A stretch of 64,000 bases of DNA from Bacteroides sp. (lineage in GTDB: Bacteria > Bacteroidota > Bacteroidia > Bacteroidales > Bacteroidaceae). Positions 8,747-17,507 of this stretch are shown piece after piece. The stretch spans positions 1-64,000 of the forward strand of contig DXWV01000028.1 in assembly GCA_019416685.1 (NCBI GenBank). Direction: 5' to 3'. A program made the position numbers and the translations under genes. The stretch's first letter is position 1. Every line of letters starts with the position of its first letter. The notes under the pieces were generated by a model. It was not told the origin of the DNA. It made no database searches and saw only the letters and a program-made list of their open reading frames with translations.

Positions 8747-11700
8747 TTAGAATGTGAGTTTAAGATTGAATCCGTAACGTCTGGTATTAGGTGCAGAAGT
8801 ATAGTCGATACCTTGTACATTACCTCCGCCATAACTACTTGCTGTTGGATCATAGTTCGAGTGTTTGGGAACGTTGGGTGCCCAATACCAAAGATTACGA
8901 GCTACGAAAGATAAGCTGGCCGAACCAATGAATGTTTTTGATAACCAGGATTTAGGAAATTGGTATCCAAAACTTAATTCCCGCAAACGGAAAGTAGTAG
9001 CATCGTAAACGGCTGCTTCGTCTACACCATTAATACCGAATGTTGATACACCTGAGCCAGGAGAGAACCAGAGGTCTAACTCTTTCAACTGAACATTGTT
9101 CGGTATTTTATTTCCGTTACCATCCAGTATTGGTTGTTTTGTGGCGGGATCGGCCAGGTAACCGGGAAGGATACGAGAGCCGTAACGATCTTCCGTATCT
9201 TTTGTTACACCACGTCCAAGTAAGTCAGTGATGTACGAAGACCATACACAACCACCAATTTGAGCATCTACCAAGAATGATAATGAGAAGCCTTTATATG
9301 TGAATGTATTGTTTAAACTCATTTTACAGTCGGGTGCCGGATCCCCCAAATAACCCTGTTCGTCACTGATCAGGTATGCTCCGGAGTTAGGATCAACTAA
9401 TAAATTACCATCTTCATCACGGGCAAAAACTTGACCGACCAGTGTTCCGTATGCTTTGCCAACCTCAAGTACGGCTCCCGGAGTTGTAAATCCTGTATTC
9501 AAGGATACACGCTCTACACCTGCTGCCAACTCTTTAACTTCACTTTTGTTTTGCGTATAGGTAAAGTACATATCCCATTTAAAGTTTCTGTTTACTATAG
9601 GAATAATATTCAAACCAATCTCAATACCCTTGTTGTTCATTTTACCAAAGTTGGTATAGTAGCTACCATATCCGGTAGAATACGGAAGGCTTAGAGGAGC
9701 AATCTGGTTGGTAGAATTACGATTATAATATGTGAAATCAACATTCACTCTACTCTTGAGGAATTGCATTTCTACTCCGAACTCAACTTCCGATGTGAAC
9801 TCTGGTTTTAAATTAGGGTCAAACATAGAAGAAGGTAATGAAAGGATGGGTTGTCCATTGTAAGGTTGTCCCAATGTAAATGTACCATTCTTATAATATG
9901 CTCCGGCGTCTTTACCCACTTTGGCCCAACTTAATCTGACTTTACCAAATTTAATAATGTCTTCGTTAATATGGAAAGCGTCAGTAAATACGAATGAACC
10001 GGCAATAGATGGATAGAAGAAGCTACGATGGCTTTTCGGCAAGGTAGATGAAAAGTCATTGCGGCCAGTGATATTAAGGAAGGCGAAGTTCTTATAATCA
10101 AGTGTTACATCTCCGAAAAGTGCCCACATTCGGGTTCTGCTATAGAGTTCTTCTGCTGTTTGAGATTCAGTATTATTGATGTTGTAAACACCCGGAGACA
10201 TGATATTGAGACCAATATTCTGAACCTGGTTTGAGGTAAATTGATTTACATTGTGCCCTAAAACGGCTTTAAGACCAAAATCTTTATGGATGGGAACGTC
10301 AAAACGGAGTAATAATGTAGATTCTATTTCTTGTGTATTATATTCATCTGTAAGGATACGACCTTTTCCTCCAAGACCTCTTGAACCGATGTTGATAACT
10401 TCTTTACGTCTCATCTTGTAATCGTTAATACCAATACGATAATCAGCTGAAAACCATTTTGTAAAGTCATATCCAAAGTTGGCATTCGCTACTGTTCGAT
10501 CCATGGTGGTATTAATTTTATTGTATTTCCATGACCATAAAGGATTATCAGCTTGATCACCGACAAAAAATAATGATTTGTGGTCAGGTGTTTCGTAAGG
10601 CAATGACATGTCCCAGTTACGTCCAAGGATCAATGCACGTGCAAATGAGGAAGCGCCAATACCACTTGACTGGTTGTTACCGAACATCGGACCGTTTTGT
10701 TCATTTCTGGAATAAGAAACGTTTCCTCCCATTCGTACGCCGTTAGCGAGTTTCTGATTACCGCCGACACTGATCGCATAGCGGCCGAAGTCTGCATATG
10801 GTATATAGCTATCCTGATCCATGCGTGAAAGGGTTGCTGTGAAATTTCCACTTTCTGTGTAGCGGTTGATATTCAGTGAAACGTCATATATTCCACCTAA
10901 CTCAAATAAATCTTTTACGTTATTTTTATAGGCTTTATAAGGTATCATTTCCGGTAGGTTCGGATAAGCTTTACCATAGATATTCGCCGAATAAATACTT
11001 AGAGGTACTTCTGTTACATCTGTAAAAGCTGCTCCCCAGGAACCATTTGCACCCCCCGGTATAAAGTCATTACCGGTACCAAAAGAGTTCTGGTAATCGG
11101 GTAATCCTGCAATCTGCTCCATTGTGTATGAGGCATTGAATGTGATTTCAGTTCCTTTTCCGGCTTTGCTTTTACTTTTTGAACCTGATTTAGTTGTAAT
11201 CAATACTACACCATTAGCAGCACGCGAACCATATAAAGCTGCGGCTGCTGCTCCTTTTAATACGTTCATTGACTCAATATCATTTGGGTCAAGTGTGGAG
11301 ATACCACTACCATATGCGCCACCAGCTTGAGTGGCCTGGTTGGATGAAGCAACTTCAGAGTTACTGTATGGTACACCGTCAACCACGTAAAGTGGCTGAT
11401 TGCTACCTAAAAATGAGGAGTTACCACGAATTGTCATTCTTGTTGCCGAACCGGCAGCACCGGAAGGAGAGTTGATGTTTACACCCGGAATTTTACCATC
11501 TAATGACCGGATCAAATCGGGCTCTGCTTTTTGGATGGCTTCATCTGCATCCACTTTAGAAACTGAGTATCCTAAAGAACGTTCTGCACGCTGAATGCCT
11601 ATTGCAGTGACTACAACTTCATCTAATACTTCAGTGTCGGATTTCATTGATACCCTGATAGTTCCAGGCTTAATTGTAACTTCCTGAGCTATCATTCCGA

Positions 11701-11932
11701 TATAAGAAATTTGCAAAGTCTTTGCAGAACTTGGTACGCTCGACAAAGTAAAATTACCATCTACATCAGTGATGGTACCTAAATTGGTACCTTTTACTAA
11801 TACAGAGGCTCCAACAACTGGTTGCCCATCTTCCTCAGAAATTACAACACCTGTAACCTTCTGAGTTTGGGCAGTTACTAGACCTATGCCTACAAAAAGA
11901 CAGGTCAATAACAGCATTAATTTTCTTTTCAT
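8747..11932 (-). CDS. SusC-like TonB-dependent transporter, currently complete (expressed state)
   Basis: This is an outer-membrane TonB-dependent importer of 1061 residues. Residues 1-21 are a type I signal peptide (cleavage near TAQ). Residues 24-105 form a carboxypeptidase-regulatory-like domain (VTGVVISEEDGQPVVGASVLVKG). The plug follows (DEVVVTAIG near 103, then PLYVVDGVPY and VLKGAAAAALYGSRAANGVVLI), and then a 22-strand barrel ending RRYGFNLKLTF. Codons 68-80 (SSAKTLQISYIGM) coincide with the 39-bp inversion site shared with the three silent susC bodies. The promoter and the first 67 codons therefore form a portable module, and the remaining 994 codons are exchangeable. It is divergent from the tyrosine recombinase gene. 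The recognisable plug motifs make the family assignment secure; the ligand is unknown, and peptides are the best guess from the neighbouring peptidase genes. Confidence 0.95.
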   Translation of the reverse strand: MKRKLMLLLTCLFVGIGLVTAQTQKVTGVVISEEDGQPVVGASVLVKGTNLGTITDVDGNFTLSSVPSSAKTLQISYIGMIAQEVTIKPGTIRVSMKSDTEVLDEVVVTAIGIQRAERSLGYSVSKVDADEAIQKAEPDLIRSLDGKIPGVNINSPSGAAGSATRMTIRGNSSFLGSNQPLYVVDGVPYSNSEVASSNQATQAGGAYGSGISTLDPNDIESMNVLKGAAAAALYGSRAANGVVLITTKSGSKSKSKAGKGTEITFNASYTMEQIAGLPDYQNSFGTGNDFIPGGANGSWGAAFTDVTEVPLSIYSANIYGKAYPNLPEMIPYKAYKNNVKDLFELGGIYDVSLNINRYTESGNFTATLSRMDQDSYIPYADFGRYAISVGGNQKLANGVRMGGNVSYSRNEQNGPMFGNNQSSGIGASSFARALILGRNWDMSLPYETPDHKSLFFVGDQADNPLWSWKYNKINTTMDRTVANANFGYDFTKWFSADYRIGINDYKMRRKEVINIGSRGLGGKGRILTDEYNTQEIESTLLLRFDVPIHKDFGLKAVLGHNVNQFTSNQVQNIGLNIMSPGVYNINNTESQTAEELYSRTRMWALFGDVTLDYKNFAFLNITGRNDFSSTLPKSHRSFFYPSIAGSFVFTDAFHINEDIIKFGKVRLSWAKVGKDAGAYYKNGTFTLGQPYNGQPILSLPSSMFDPNLKPEFTSEVEFGVEMQFLKSRVNVDFTYYNRNSTNQIAPLSLPYSTGYGSYYTNFGKMNNKGIEIGLNIIPIVNRNFKWDMYFTYTQNKSEVKELAAGVERVSLNTGFTTPGAVLEVGKAYGTLVGQVFARDEDGNLLVDPNSGAYLISDEQGYLGDPAPDCKMSLNNTFTYKGFSLSFLVDAQIGGCVWSSYITDLLGRGVTKDTEDRYGSRILPGYLADPATKQPILDGNGNKIPNNVQLKELDLWFSPGSGVSTFGINGVDEAAVYDATTFRLRELSFGYQFPKSWLSKTFIGSASLSFVARNLWYWAPNVPKHSNYDPTASSYGGGNVQGIDYTSAPNTRRYGFNLKLTF
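11693..11731 (-). other. Inversion (crossover) site in the expressed susC
   Basis: This 39-bp segment inside susC reads AGTTCTGCAAAG... to ...ATCGGAATG on the minus strand. It is identical to 31126-31164 on the plus strand, has 1 mismatch to 22795-22833 and 6 to 14514-14552. It contains the perfect palindrome TGCAAAGACTTTGCA (7-bp arms, 1-bp centre). It is in inverted orientation to all three other copies, the arrangement needed for inversion by a tyrosine recombinase. Confidence 0.88.
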
Positions 11933-12384
11933 AAATTCTCTCTTAAAGTTTAACTTTACATTAATTGTTTCTTTACTCTAACAAAATGCAAATATATTAA
12001 TAAATATGAAACAAGCAATTGTTTTTGTAAAAAAACCATGTGTTAATAACAATTTGTTATCAAAAGGTGTAAAATAATGCTTAACAGCATATAATCATGG
12101 ATTAAAAAACCTAAATAGCATGTCTAATGCTAACATGTTGCACTGACAAAAAGTACATTCTAGTTGTGTATTTTCTGTTATTTACCGCTAATTTTAGCTA
12201 AAAAGAATCCTTTTTGACCGAAGAGAAAGCTTTATAAACAAAAATTCCGCATTTTTTTTAAACGACTATGGGTGATTATCTAACTGGCTTTGCTGGCTTT
12301 TAGCAGATATTAAAACTTATTCAGTTCTTATATTGCACATATATACGTCTTATTTGTTTATAGTATTAATACAAAATCAAATTT
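11933..12384. other. Divergent control region between expressed susC and recombinase
   Basis: This 452-bp AT-rich region has no open reading frame of note. The half next to susC holds a promoter (11989-12017). On the recombinase side I found no exact TAnnTTTG, so the recombinase promoter is unresolved or weak. Short dyads are present but none is convincing as an operator. The whole region lies inside the invertible segment and would travel with the 5' end of susC. Confidence 0.55.
11989..12017 (-). promoter_or_regulatory. Promoter driving the expressed susC
   Basis: The minus strand carries TATATTTG at 11996-11989, an exact TAnnTTTG match, with TTGC 18 bp upstream as the -33 element. It predicts a 5' leader of about 50 nt before the ATG at 11932. 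It is the single promoter that inversion would redirect to alternative susC bodies. Confidence 0.6.
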
Positions 12385-13566
12385 ATGGAGAAAATTATCT
12401 ACAATTTAGTGTTTAACAGAAAGAAAAACCTAAATAAAAGGGGAATGGCATTAGTTCAGATAGAAGCTTATCTGAATAGAAAGAAAAAATACTTCTCAAC
12501 TAAGGTTTATTTAAAACCGGATCAGTGGGACGCTAAAAGGAGAAGGGTCCGGAATCATCCGAATGCAGAGGCGCTTAACCGAATGATTTATGAATACATG
12601 GCCGAAATTGAGAAAAAAGAGTTAGGCATGTGGCAGCAAAAAAAATCAATATCATTGGATGCCCTAAAAGATGCATTAGTAACCTCACAAGGAGAGGAAG
12701 AATCTTTCCTTGCTTTTTTTCGTAAAGAAATTCTAAACTCCCGATTGAAAGAAAGTACTAAACAGAATCATCTTTCGACGCTTGAACTATTGAGAAAGTA
12801 TAAAAAGGATATCTCATTCACAGAATTAACTTTCGAATTTATATCTTCTTTTGACCAGTATTTACAGAGTAAGGGATATCATGTGAATACAATAGCTAAG
12901 CATATGAAGCATCTGAAGAGGCACATTAATGTAGCTATAAATAAAGAATATATGGAGATACAAAAATACGCTTTCAGAAAATATAAAATAAAGAGTGTGG
13001 AAAATAAACATACTCATTTATCGCCAGATGAGCTTTATAAGATAGAAAAATTAAGCTTGGGAGATAAATATGCGCGATTGGAAAAAACAAAAGACGCTTT
13101 TCTGTTTTGCTGTTATGCCGGAATGAGGTATTCTGATTTTGTGAATTTGACTGCTGAAAACATTGTAAAAATACAAAAAGATACCTGGCTTATATATAAG
13201 ACAATCAAAACCCGTATAGAAGTACGGCTTCCTTTATATCTGTTATTTAAAGGTAAAGGACTTCAGGTTCTGAATAAATATCAGGATAATCTTTCTGATT
13301 TTTTTAAACTCAGAGATAATTCAAATGTGAATAAGGAATTACTTATTATATCAAGACTGGCTGGGATAAACAAGAAAGTATCTTTTCATACAGCCAGACA
13401 CACGAATGCTACTTTATTAATATACAATGGAGTAAATATTACGACTGTCCAGAAATTATTAGGTCACAAAAGTGTTAAGACTACCCAAGTCTATACAAAT
13501 GTTATGGATATGACGATTGTGAGGGATCTGGAAAAAGCTAAAAGTTCAAAACGTTCTCCACTATGA
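12385..13566 (+). CDS. Tyrosine site-specific recombinase, probable SusC-switch invertase
   Basis: This is a 393-residue phage-integrase family recombinase. It has an arm-binding-like N terminus (residues 1-85; MALVQIEAYLNRKKKYFSTK is the Bacteroides integrase pattern) and a SAM-like core-binding domain at about 105-190. The catalytic domain is intact: Arg248 (AGMRYSDF), Lys275, His335 and Arg338 (SFHTARHT), His361 (LLGHKS) and nucleophile Tyr370 (TTQVYTN). All residues of the R-K-HxxR-H-Y set are present. It lies 452 bp from, and divergent to, the complete susC and between the inverted crossover sites, so it would invert together with the susC 5' module. No other mobile-element genes flank it, which supports a dedicated invertase role rather than an integrated element. 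Its action on the 39-bp sites is inferred from position. Confidence 0.92.
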   Translation: MEKIIYNLVFNRKKNLNKRGMALVQIEAYLNRKKKYFSTKVYLKPDQWDAKRRRVRNHPNAEALNRMIYEYMAEIEKKELGMWQQKKSISLDALKDALVTSQGEEESFLAFFRKEILNSRLKESTKQNHLSTLELLRKYKKDISFTELTFEFISSFDQYLQSKGYHVNTIAKHMKHLKRHINVAINKEYMEIQKYAFRKYKIKSVENKHTHLSPDELYKIEKLSLGDKYARLEKTKDAFLFCCYAGMRYSDFVNLTAENIVKIQKDTWLIYKTIKTRIEVRLPLYLLFKGKGLQVLNKYQDNLSDFFKLRDNSNVNKELLIISRLAGINKKVSFHTARHTNATLLIYNGVNITTVQKLLGHKSVKTTQVYTNVMDMTIVRDLEKAKSSKRSPL

Positions 13567-14513
13567 GAATGTATGGGTATAATATGACATTTTGAGTAAA
13601 CAGTTATTTGGATTAAAGGCGTTCATTGATTACGAAACAGTCAACAAATATTTGTGCAAAGGTAAATATTACTGTTTTAATAATTAAACGTTTGCAACAC
13701 AGTGCAGTTACTTTATGAGAAACATCACGACTCTCTACGAAATACCAAATCTCACTCCCCGAGAATCAAAAACTTTCTTATAGAGAAAACTATGTTGTAT
13801 GGGATATGGTTTTGCGCAAAAGCATTTCAACTTTTTATATGCTTGTTTCTTTTCGATATGAGAAGCTTATCAAAATAACATTTATCTTACTGTTTTAAAT
13901 TTAATAAAACAGAGTAAAACGATGCAATATCCAATATATAAAAACGGGTTATATGCATAGTTATCAGCACTCTGAAAGTAGGTATCATATTCAGATCAAA
14001 AGTACGTATTTAAAGCATTCTAAAAATACGTACTTTTTTATACAAAACTATGCATTGTTATATGACAAAATAAGGCATAGTTTGCTACTCCATGCAATAT
14101 GCTTTAAAATATTGATTAACAATGTTAATTAACAAGTGAGCGGAAATGTCTTTACCGAATTAATATATCCTTACATGAATTAAAAAGCTTACATTATTAT
14201 TATGCTTTTACAAATTACTGCTAATAAACAGGTTATGAACATAATAAAAATTAACCTTAGGTAAATTGAATAACTGCAAAGTACTATAATAGTATCTCAG
14301 ATACTATTGGGTATTGAATATTTATACTTATATATCAAATTATTAAACCCACAATTCGATAATAAATTAGTATCTCCAATAGATAATAACAGGTAATGTT
14401 AAAAACGTATATATTTCTAATTATCAGCGATATATATATATGTTTGATTTAATAATGCCAAGTCCTAAGTATGTTTTATAATTATCTTATTATAAGATGA
14501 TTAATTAATATTT
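13567..14513. other. Long AT-rich spacer between recombinase and silent cassette 1
   Basis: This 947-bp stretch has no credible gene. It contains a strong hairpin at 13998-14040 and one exact -7-like motif (TATGTTTG, 14439-14446) about 70 bp before the silent susC body. It has no start codon in frame with that body (in-frame TAA at 14502-14504). The base composition is more AT-rich than the flanking genes. Confidence 0.6.
13998..14040 (+). terminator. Strong bidirectional terminator insulating silent cassette 1
   Basis: A perfect 14-bp stem (AAAAGTACGTATTT, 13998-14011, with 14024-14037) has a 12-nt loop. It is flanked by A-runs and T-runs so that it could terminate in either direction. It would block read-through from the recombinase gene into the silent susC. 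Confidence 0.65.
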
Positions 14514-14552
14514 AGTTCTGCAAAAACTTTGCAGATTTCGTTTATTGGTATG
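14514..14552 (+). other. Inversion site copy 1 (diverged)
   Basis: It aligns to the expressed site over 39 bp with 6 mismatches (positions 12, 21, 27, 29, 33, 36). The palindrome reads TGCAAAAACTTTGCA, so one arm base is broken. The reading frame (SSAKTLQISFIGM) is preserved. Confidence 0.75.
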
Positions 14553-17483
14553 CAAACACAAGAGGTTGCAATTAAACCCTCTCTGAGAATATTCCTGAAG
14601 TCCGACTCACAGATGATTGACGAAGTAATGGTAGTAGCATATGGTACGGCGAAAAAGTCATCATTTACCGGATCTGCATCTACTGTGAAAGCTGATAAAC
14701 TGGCGGAGCGTTCTGTTTCAAATGTTACGAATGCATTGGCAGGTCAGGTTTCCGGAGTACAAACTACTTCAAGTAATGGTCAGCCGGGTAGTGCTGCAAC
14801 TGTTCGTATCCGTGGTATTGGTTCTATGAGTGCAAGTAACTCTCCATTGTATGTAGTAGATGGAATTCCTTTCGACGGGAGTATTTCTTCTATTAATCCA
14901 CAGGATATCGAAAGTATGACCGTACTGAAAGATGCTGCTGCAAATGCGATCTATGGTGCGCGTGGTGCTAATGGTGTTATTTTGATAACAACCAAAAAGG
15001 CTGATTCCAAGGAAGCAGTAATTACAGTAGATGCCAAATGGGGTTCTAACCGCCGTGCGGTTCCTAATTATGATGTTATGAGTGACCCGGCTATGTACTA
15101 TGAAACAATGTATCGTGCGTTGTACAATTCAAAAGTATATAATGGTGGTAGCGCAACTGAAGGCTATGCACATGCTGATGCAGCGTTGCTTGATGATAAA
15201 AATGGTGGTTTGGGCTATTTGGTGTATACCGTTCCGGATGGAGAAAAACTGATTGGTACAAACTTTAAACTTAATCCGAATGCGACTTTGGGTTATTCGG
15301 ACGGAACGTATTATTATAAACCGGATGATTGGTATGATGAAGCTTTTGGTAATTCAAACCTTCGTCAGGAATACAATGTGTCTGTTGCAGGAGCATCGGA
15401 TAAGTTGAATTATTATATGTCAGCTGGTTATCTGGATGATTCCGGTATTATCCCAGGTTCAGGTTTTACTCGTTTTACAGGACGTGCAAAAGCAGATTAT
15501 CAGGCAAAAAAATGGTTAAAAGTTGGTGCTAATGTAGCATATACCTATTATAATATACAATCACCTTCCGGACAGACTACATGGGGATCAAGTGGTAACT
15601 TATTCCAGCTTTCTAATATGATTGCTCCTATTTATCCCGTATACGTACGTAACGCAGATGGAAGTATCCAGGTAGATCATCGTGGATTAACAGTTTATGA
15701 CTTTGGTTCTTCTACAAATTTTGTACGTCCAAGTATGTCTGGTAATCCATTGGGTACACTGGATCTGGATAAGCAAAATGCCTATACTGATGTAATAAAC
15801 AGCAAATGGTATGCAATATTAACTCCAATCGAAGGTTTATCTATCACAGCCAATATCGGTGCAAATGTACGTAACCAACGCAGTAACGAGTTATCAAATC
15901 CGTTCTATGGTTCAAGTGTAAGTAGTGGTGGAGCCGTTTATGTAGCTCATTATCGTGAATTTGCAATTAACCAGCAATATCTCGCATCTTATAAAAGAAC
16001 TTTTGCCGATCTACACAACTTTGACGTTTTGGCGGGTTATGAATCATACAATCTGAAACTTCAGGAGTTACAAGGTAGTAATACGAAAATCTATAATCCG
16101 ACTATCGGTGAATTGAATAATGCAATTGCATCTCCTCCACGTGTAGCCTCTTTTACCAATGAGTATACCACCATGGGATATTTAGCTCGTATTCAATATG
16201 ATTATGATGAAAAGTACTTTGTTAGTGCTTCTTATCGTCGTGATGCTTCTTCCCGTTTCCACCCAGACAATCGTTGGGGTAACTTTGGTAGTGTGGGTCT
16301 TGCATGGCTTATCAATAAAGAGAACTTTATGAGCAACGTGAGTTGGATAGATATGCTGAAATTTAAAGCAAGTTATGGTATCCAGGGTAATGATAATCTG
16401 GGAAATTACTATGCATATGCCGATCAATATTCTGTAACCAATAGTAATGGCGATTTTGCTGTTTCATTCAGTTATAAAGGAAATAAAGACATTACCTGGG
16501 AAACTTCGTATGCATTCAATACCGGTTTTGATTTCGAATTTTTTGGTAGCCGCTTGAATGGTACGGTAGAATATTTTAATCGTAAAACAGTTGACTTACT
16601 CTACAATCAGCCGGTACCTATCTCTATGGGATATGCAACTATTCCGATGAACGTTGGTTCTATCGTTAATCAAGGTATTGAAGTTGATTTGAATGGAGTT
16701 CTTTATAAAAATAATAATATAGAGTGGCTTGCTAACATCAATGCAACTCATTACAAAAACAAGATAACTGATCTTGCCGAGTCTGCTAAAAGAAACGGTG
16801 GTATAAAATACAGTAATGCTATTTATCGTGTTGGCGGTTCTTTATACAACTCCTATTTACCCGTATATGCAGGTGTAGATCCTAAAGATGGCCAGGCATT
16901 GTATTATATAGATCCTGATAATGGTGACTATACAACAACGAATGACTATTCAAAAGCAAAACAATCTGACTTAGGAAGCACTTTAGCTAAAGTATATGGC
17001 GGTTTTGGTACGCAATTGAATGCTTATGGTGTAGATTTCTCTGTTCAATTCTCTTATCAGCTTGGTGGTAAATTGTACGATGGAACTTACGAGGCATTGA
17101 TGCATCGTGGTGATATGGCAGGAACAAACTTCCACAAGGATGTATTGAAGGCATGGACGCCGGAAAATCCAAATTCAAACTATCCACGTCTCTGTGCTTC
17201 AGATAATACCAATCAAAAGCAATCGTCAAGATTCCTGACCAGCTCGGATTATTTAAGTCTGAATAGCGTAATGTTAGGATATACTTTCCCTAAACGTTGG
17301 TTGAACACATTGGGCGTTTCAAGTTTACGTCTGTACGTTGCCGGCGAGAATTTAGCTGTTATTTCCGGAAGAAAAGGTCTCGATCCACGTCAATATTGGG
17401 GCTTAGGTAGTTCTACTACTTCTGGTAGTTTTAATTATTCAGCTTTGAGAACCATTTCCGGTGGTATTACTTTGAAATTCTAA
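14514..17483 (+). CDS. Silent SusC body 1 (no 5' end), donor for switching
   Basis: This is an open frame of 989 codons for a TonB-dependent SusC transporter. It begins inside the N-terminal domain at SSAKTLQISFIGMQTQEVAIKP. There is no start codon, signal peptide or first half of the carboxypeptidase-regulatory-like domain. The plug is intact (EVMVVAYGTAKKSSFTGSAS, PLYVVDGIPFDG, VLKDAAANAIYGARGANGVILI) and the barrel ends SGGITLKF. The frame is exactly continuous with the 67 constant codons of the expressed gene, predicting a 1056-residue hybrid after inversion. It is intact over its whole length, so it looks maintained by selection rather than decaying. A conventional caller might start it at an internal TTG (14529), which would give a protein that is not exported. 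The ligand is unknown. Confidence 0.9.
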   Translation, partial: SSAKTLQISFIGMQTQEVAIKPSLRIFLKSDSQMIDEVMVVAYGTAKKSSFTGSASTVKADKLAERSVSNVTNALAGQVSGVQTTSSNGQPGSAATVRIRGIGSMSASNSPLYVVDGIPFDGSISSINPQDIESMTVLKDAAANAIYGARGANGVILITTKKADSKEAVITVDAKWGSNRRAVPNYDVMSDPAMYYETMYRALYNSKVYNGGSATEGYAHADAALLDDKNGGLGYLVYTVPDGEKLIGTNFKLNPNATLGYSDGTYYYKPDDWYDEAFGNSNLRQEYNVSVAGASDKLNYYMSAGYLDDSGIIPGSGFTRFTGRAKADYQAKKWLKVGANVAYTYYNIQSPSGQTTWGSSGNLFQLSNMIAPIYPVYVRNADGSIQVDHRGLTVYDFGSSTNFVRPSMSGNPLGTLDLDKQNAYTDVINSKWYAILTPIEGLSITANIGANVRNQRSNELSNPFYGSSVSSGGAVYVAHYREFAINQQYLASYKRTFADLHNFDVLAGYESYNLKLQELQGSNTKIYNPTIGELNNAIASPPRVASFTNEYTTMGYLARIQYDYDEKYFVSASYRRDASSRFHPDNRWGNFGSVGLAWLINKENFMSNVSWIDMLKFKASYGIQGNDNLGNYYAYADQYSVTNSNGDFAVSFSYKGNKDITWETSYAFNTGFDFEFFGSRLNGTVEYFNRKTVDLLYNQPVPISMGYATIPMNVGSIVNQGIEVDLNGVLYKNNNIEWLANINATHYKNKITDLAESAKRNGGIKYSNAIYRVGGSLYNSYLPVYAGVDPKDGQALYYIDPDNGDYTTTNDYSKAKQSDLGSTLAKVYGGFGTQLNAYGVDFSVQFSYQLGGKLYDGTYEALMHRGDMAGTNFHKDVLKAWTPENPNSNYPRLCASDNTNQKQSSRFLTSSDYLSLNSVMLGYTFPKRWLNTLGVSSLRLYVAGENLAVISGRKGLDPRQYWGLGSSTTSGSFNYSALRTISGGITLKF

Positions 17484-17507
17484 TGTTAATAACTAAACAA
17501 TGAAATT

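Noticed and set aside
11124..11594. Open frames antisense to susC
   Set aside because: They are shadows of the susC coding frame without start signals or recognisable products.
12385..13566. Integrase of a prophage or conjugative element
   Set aside because: No phage, conjugation or excision genes and no att duplication at a tRNA are visible nearby; the position between inverted susC sites fits an invertase better.
14514..17483. Plain pseudogene created by 5' deletion
   Set aside because: Three independent bodies break at exactly the same codon at a shared site and are otherwise intact, which deletion decay would not produce.
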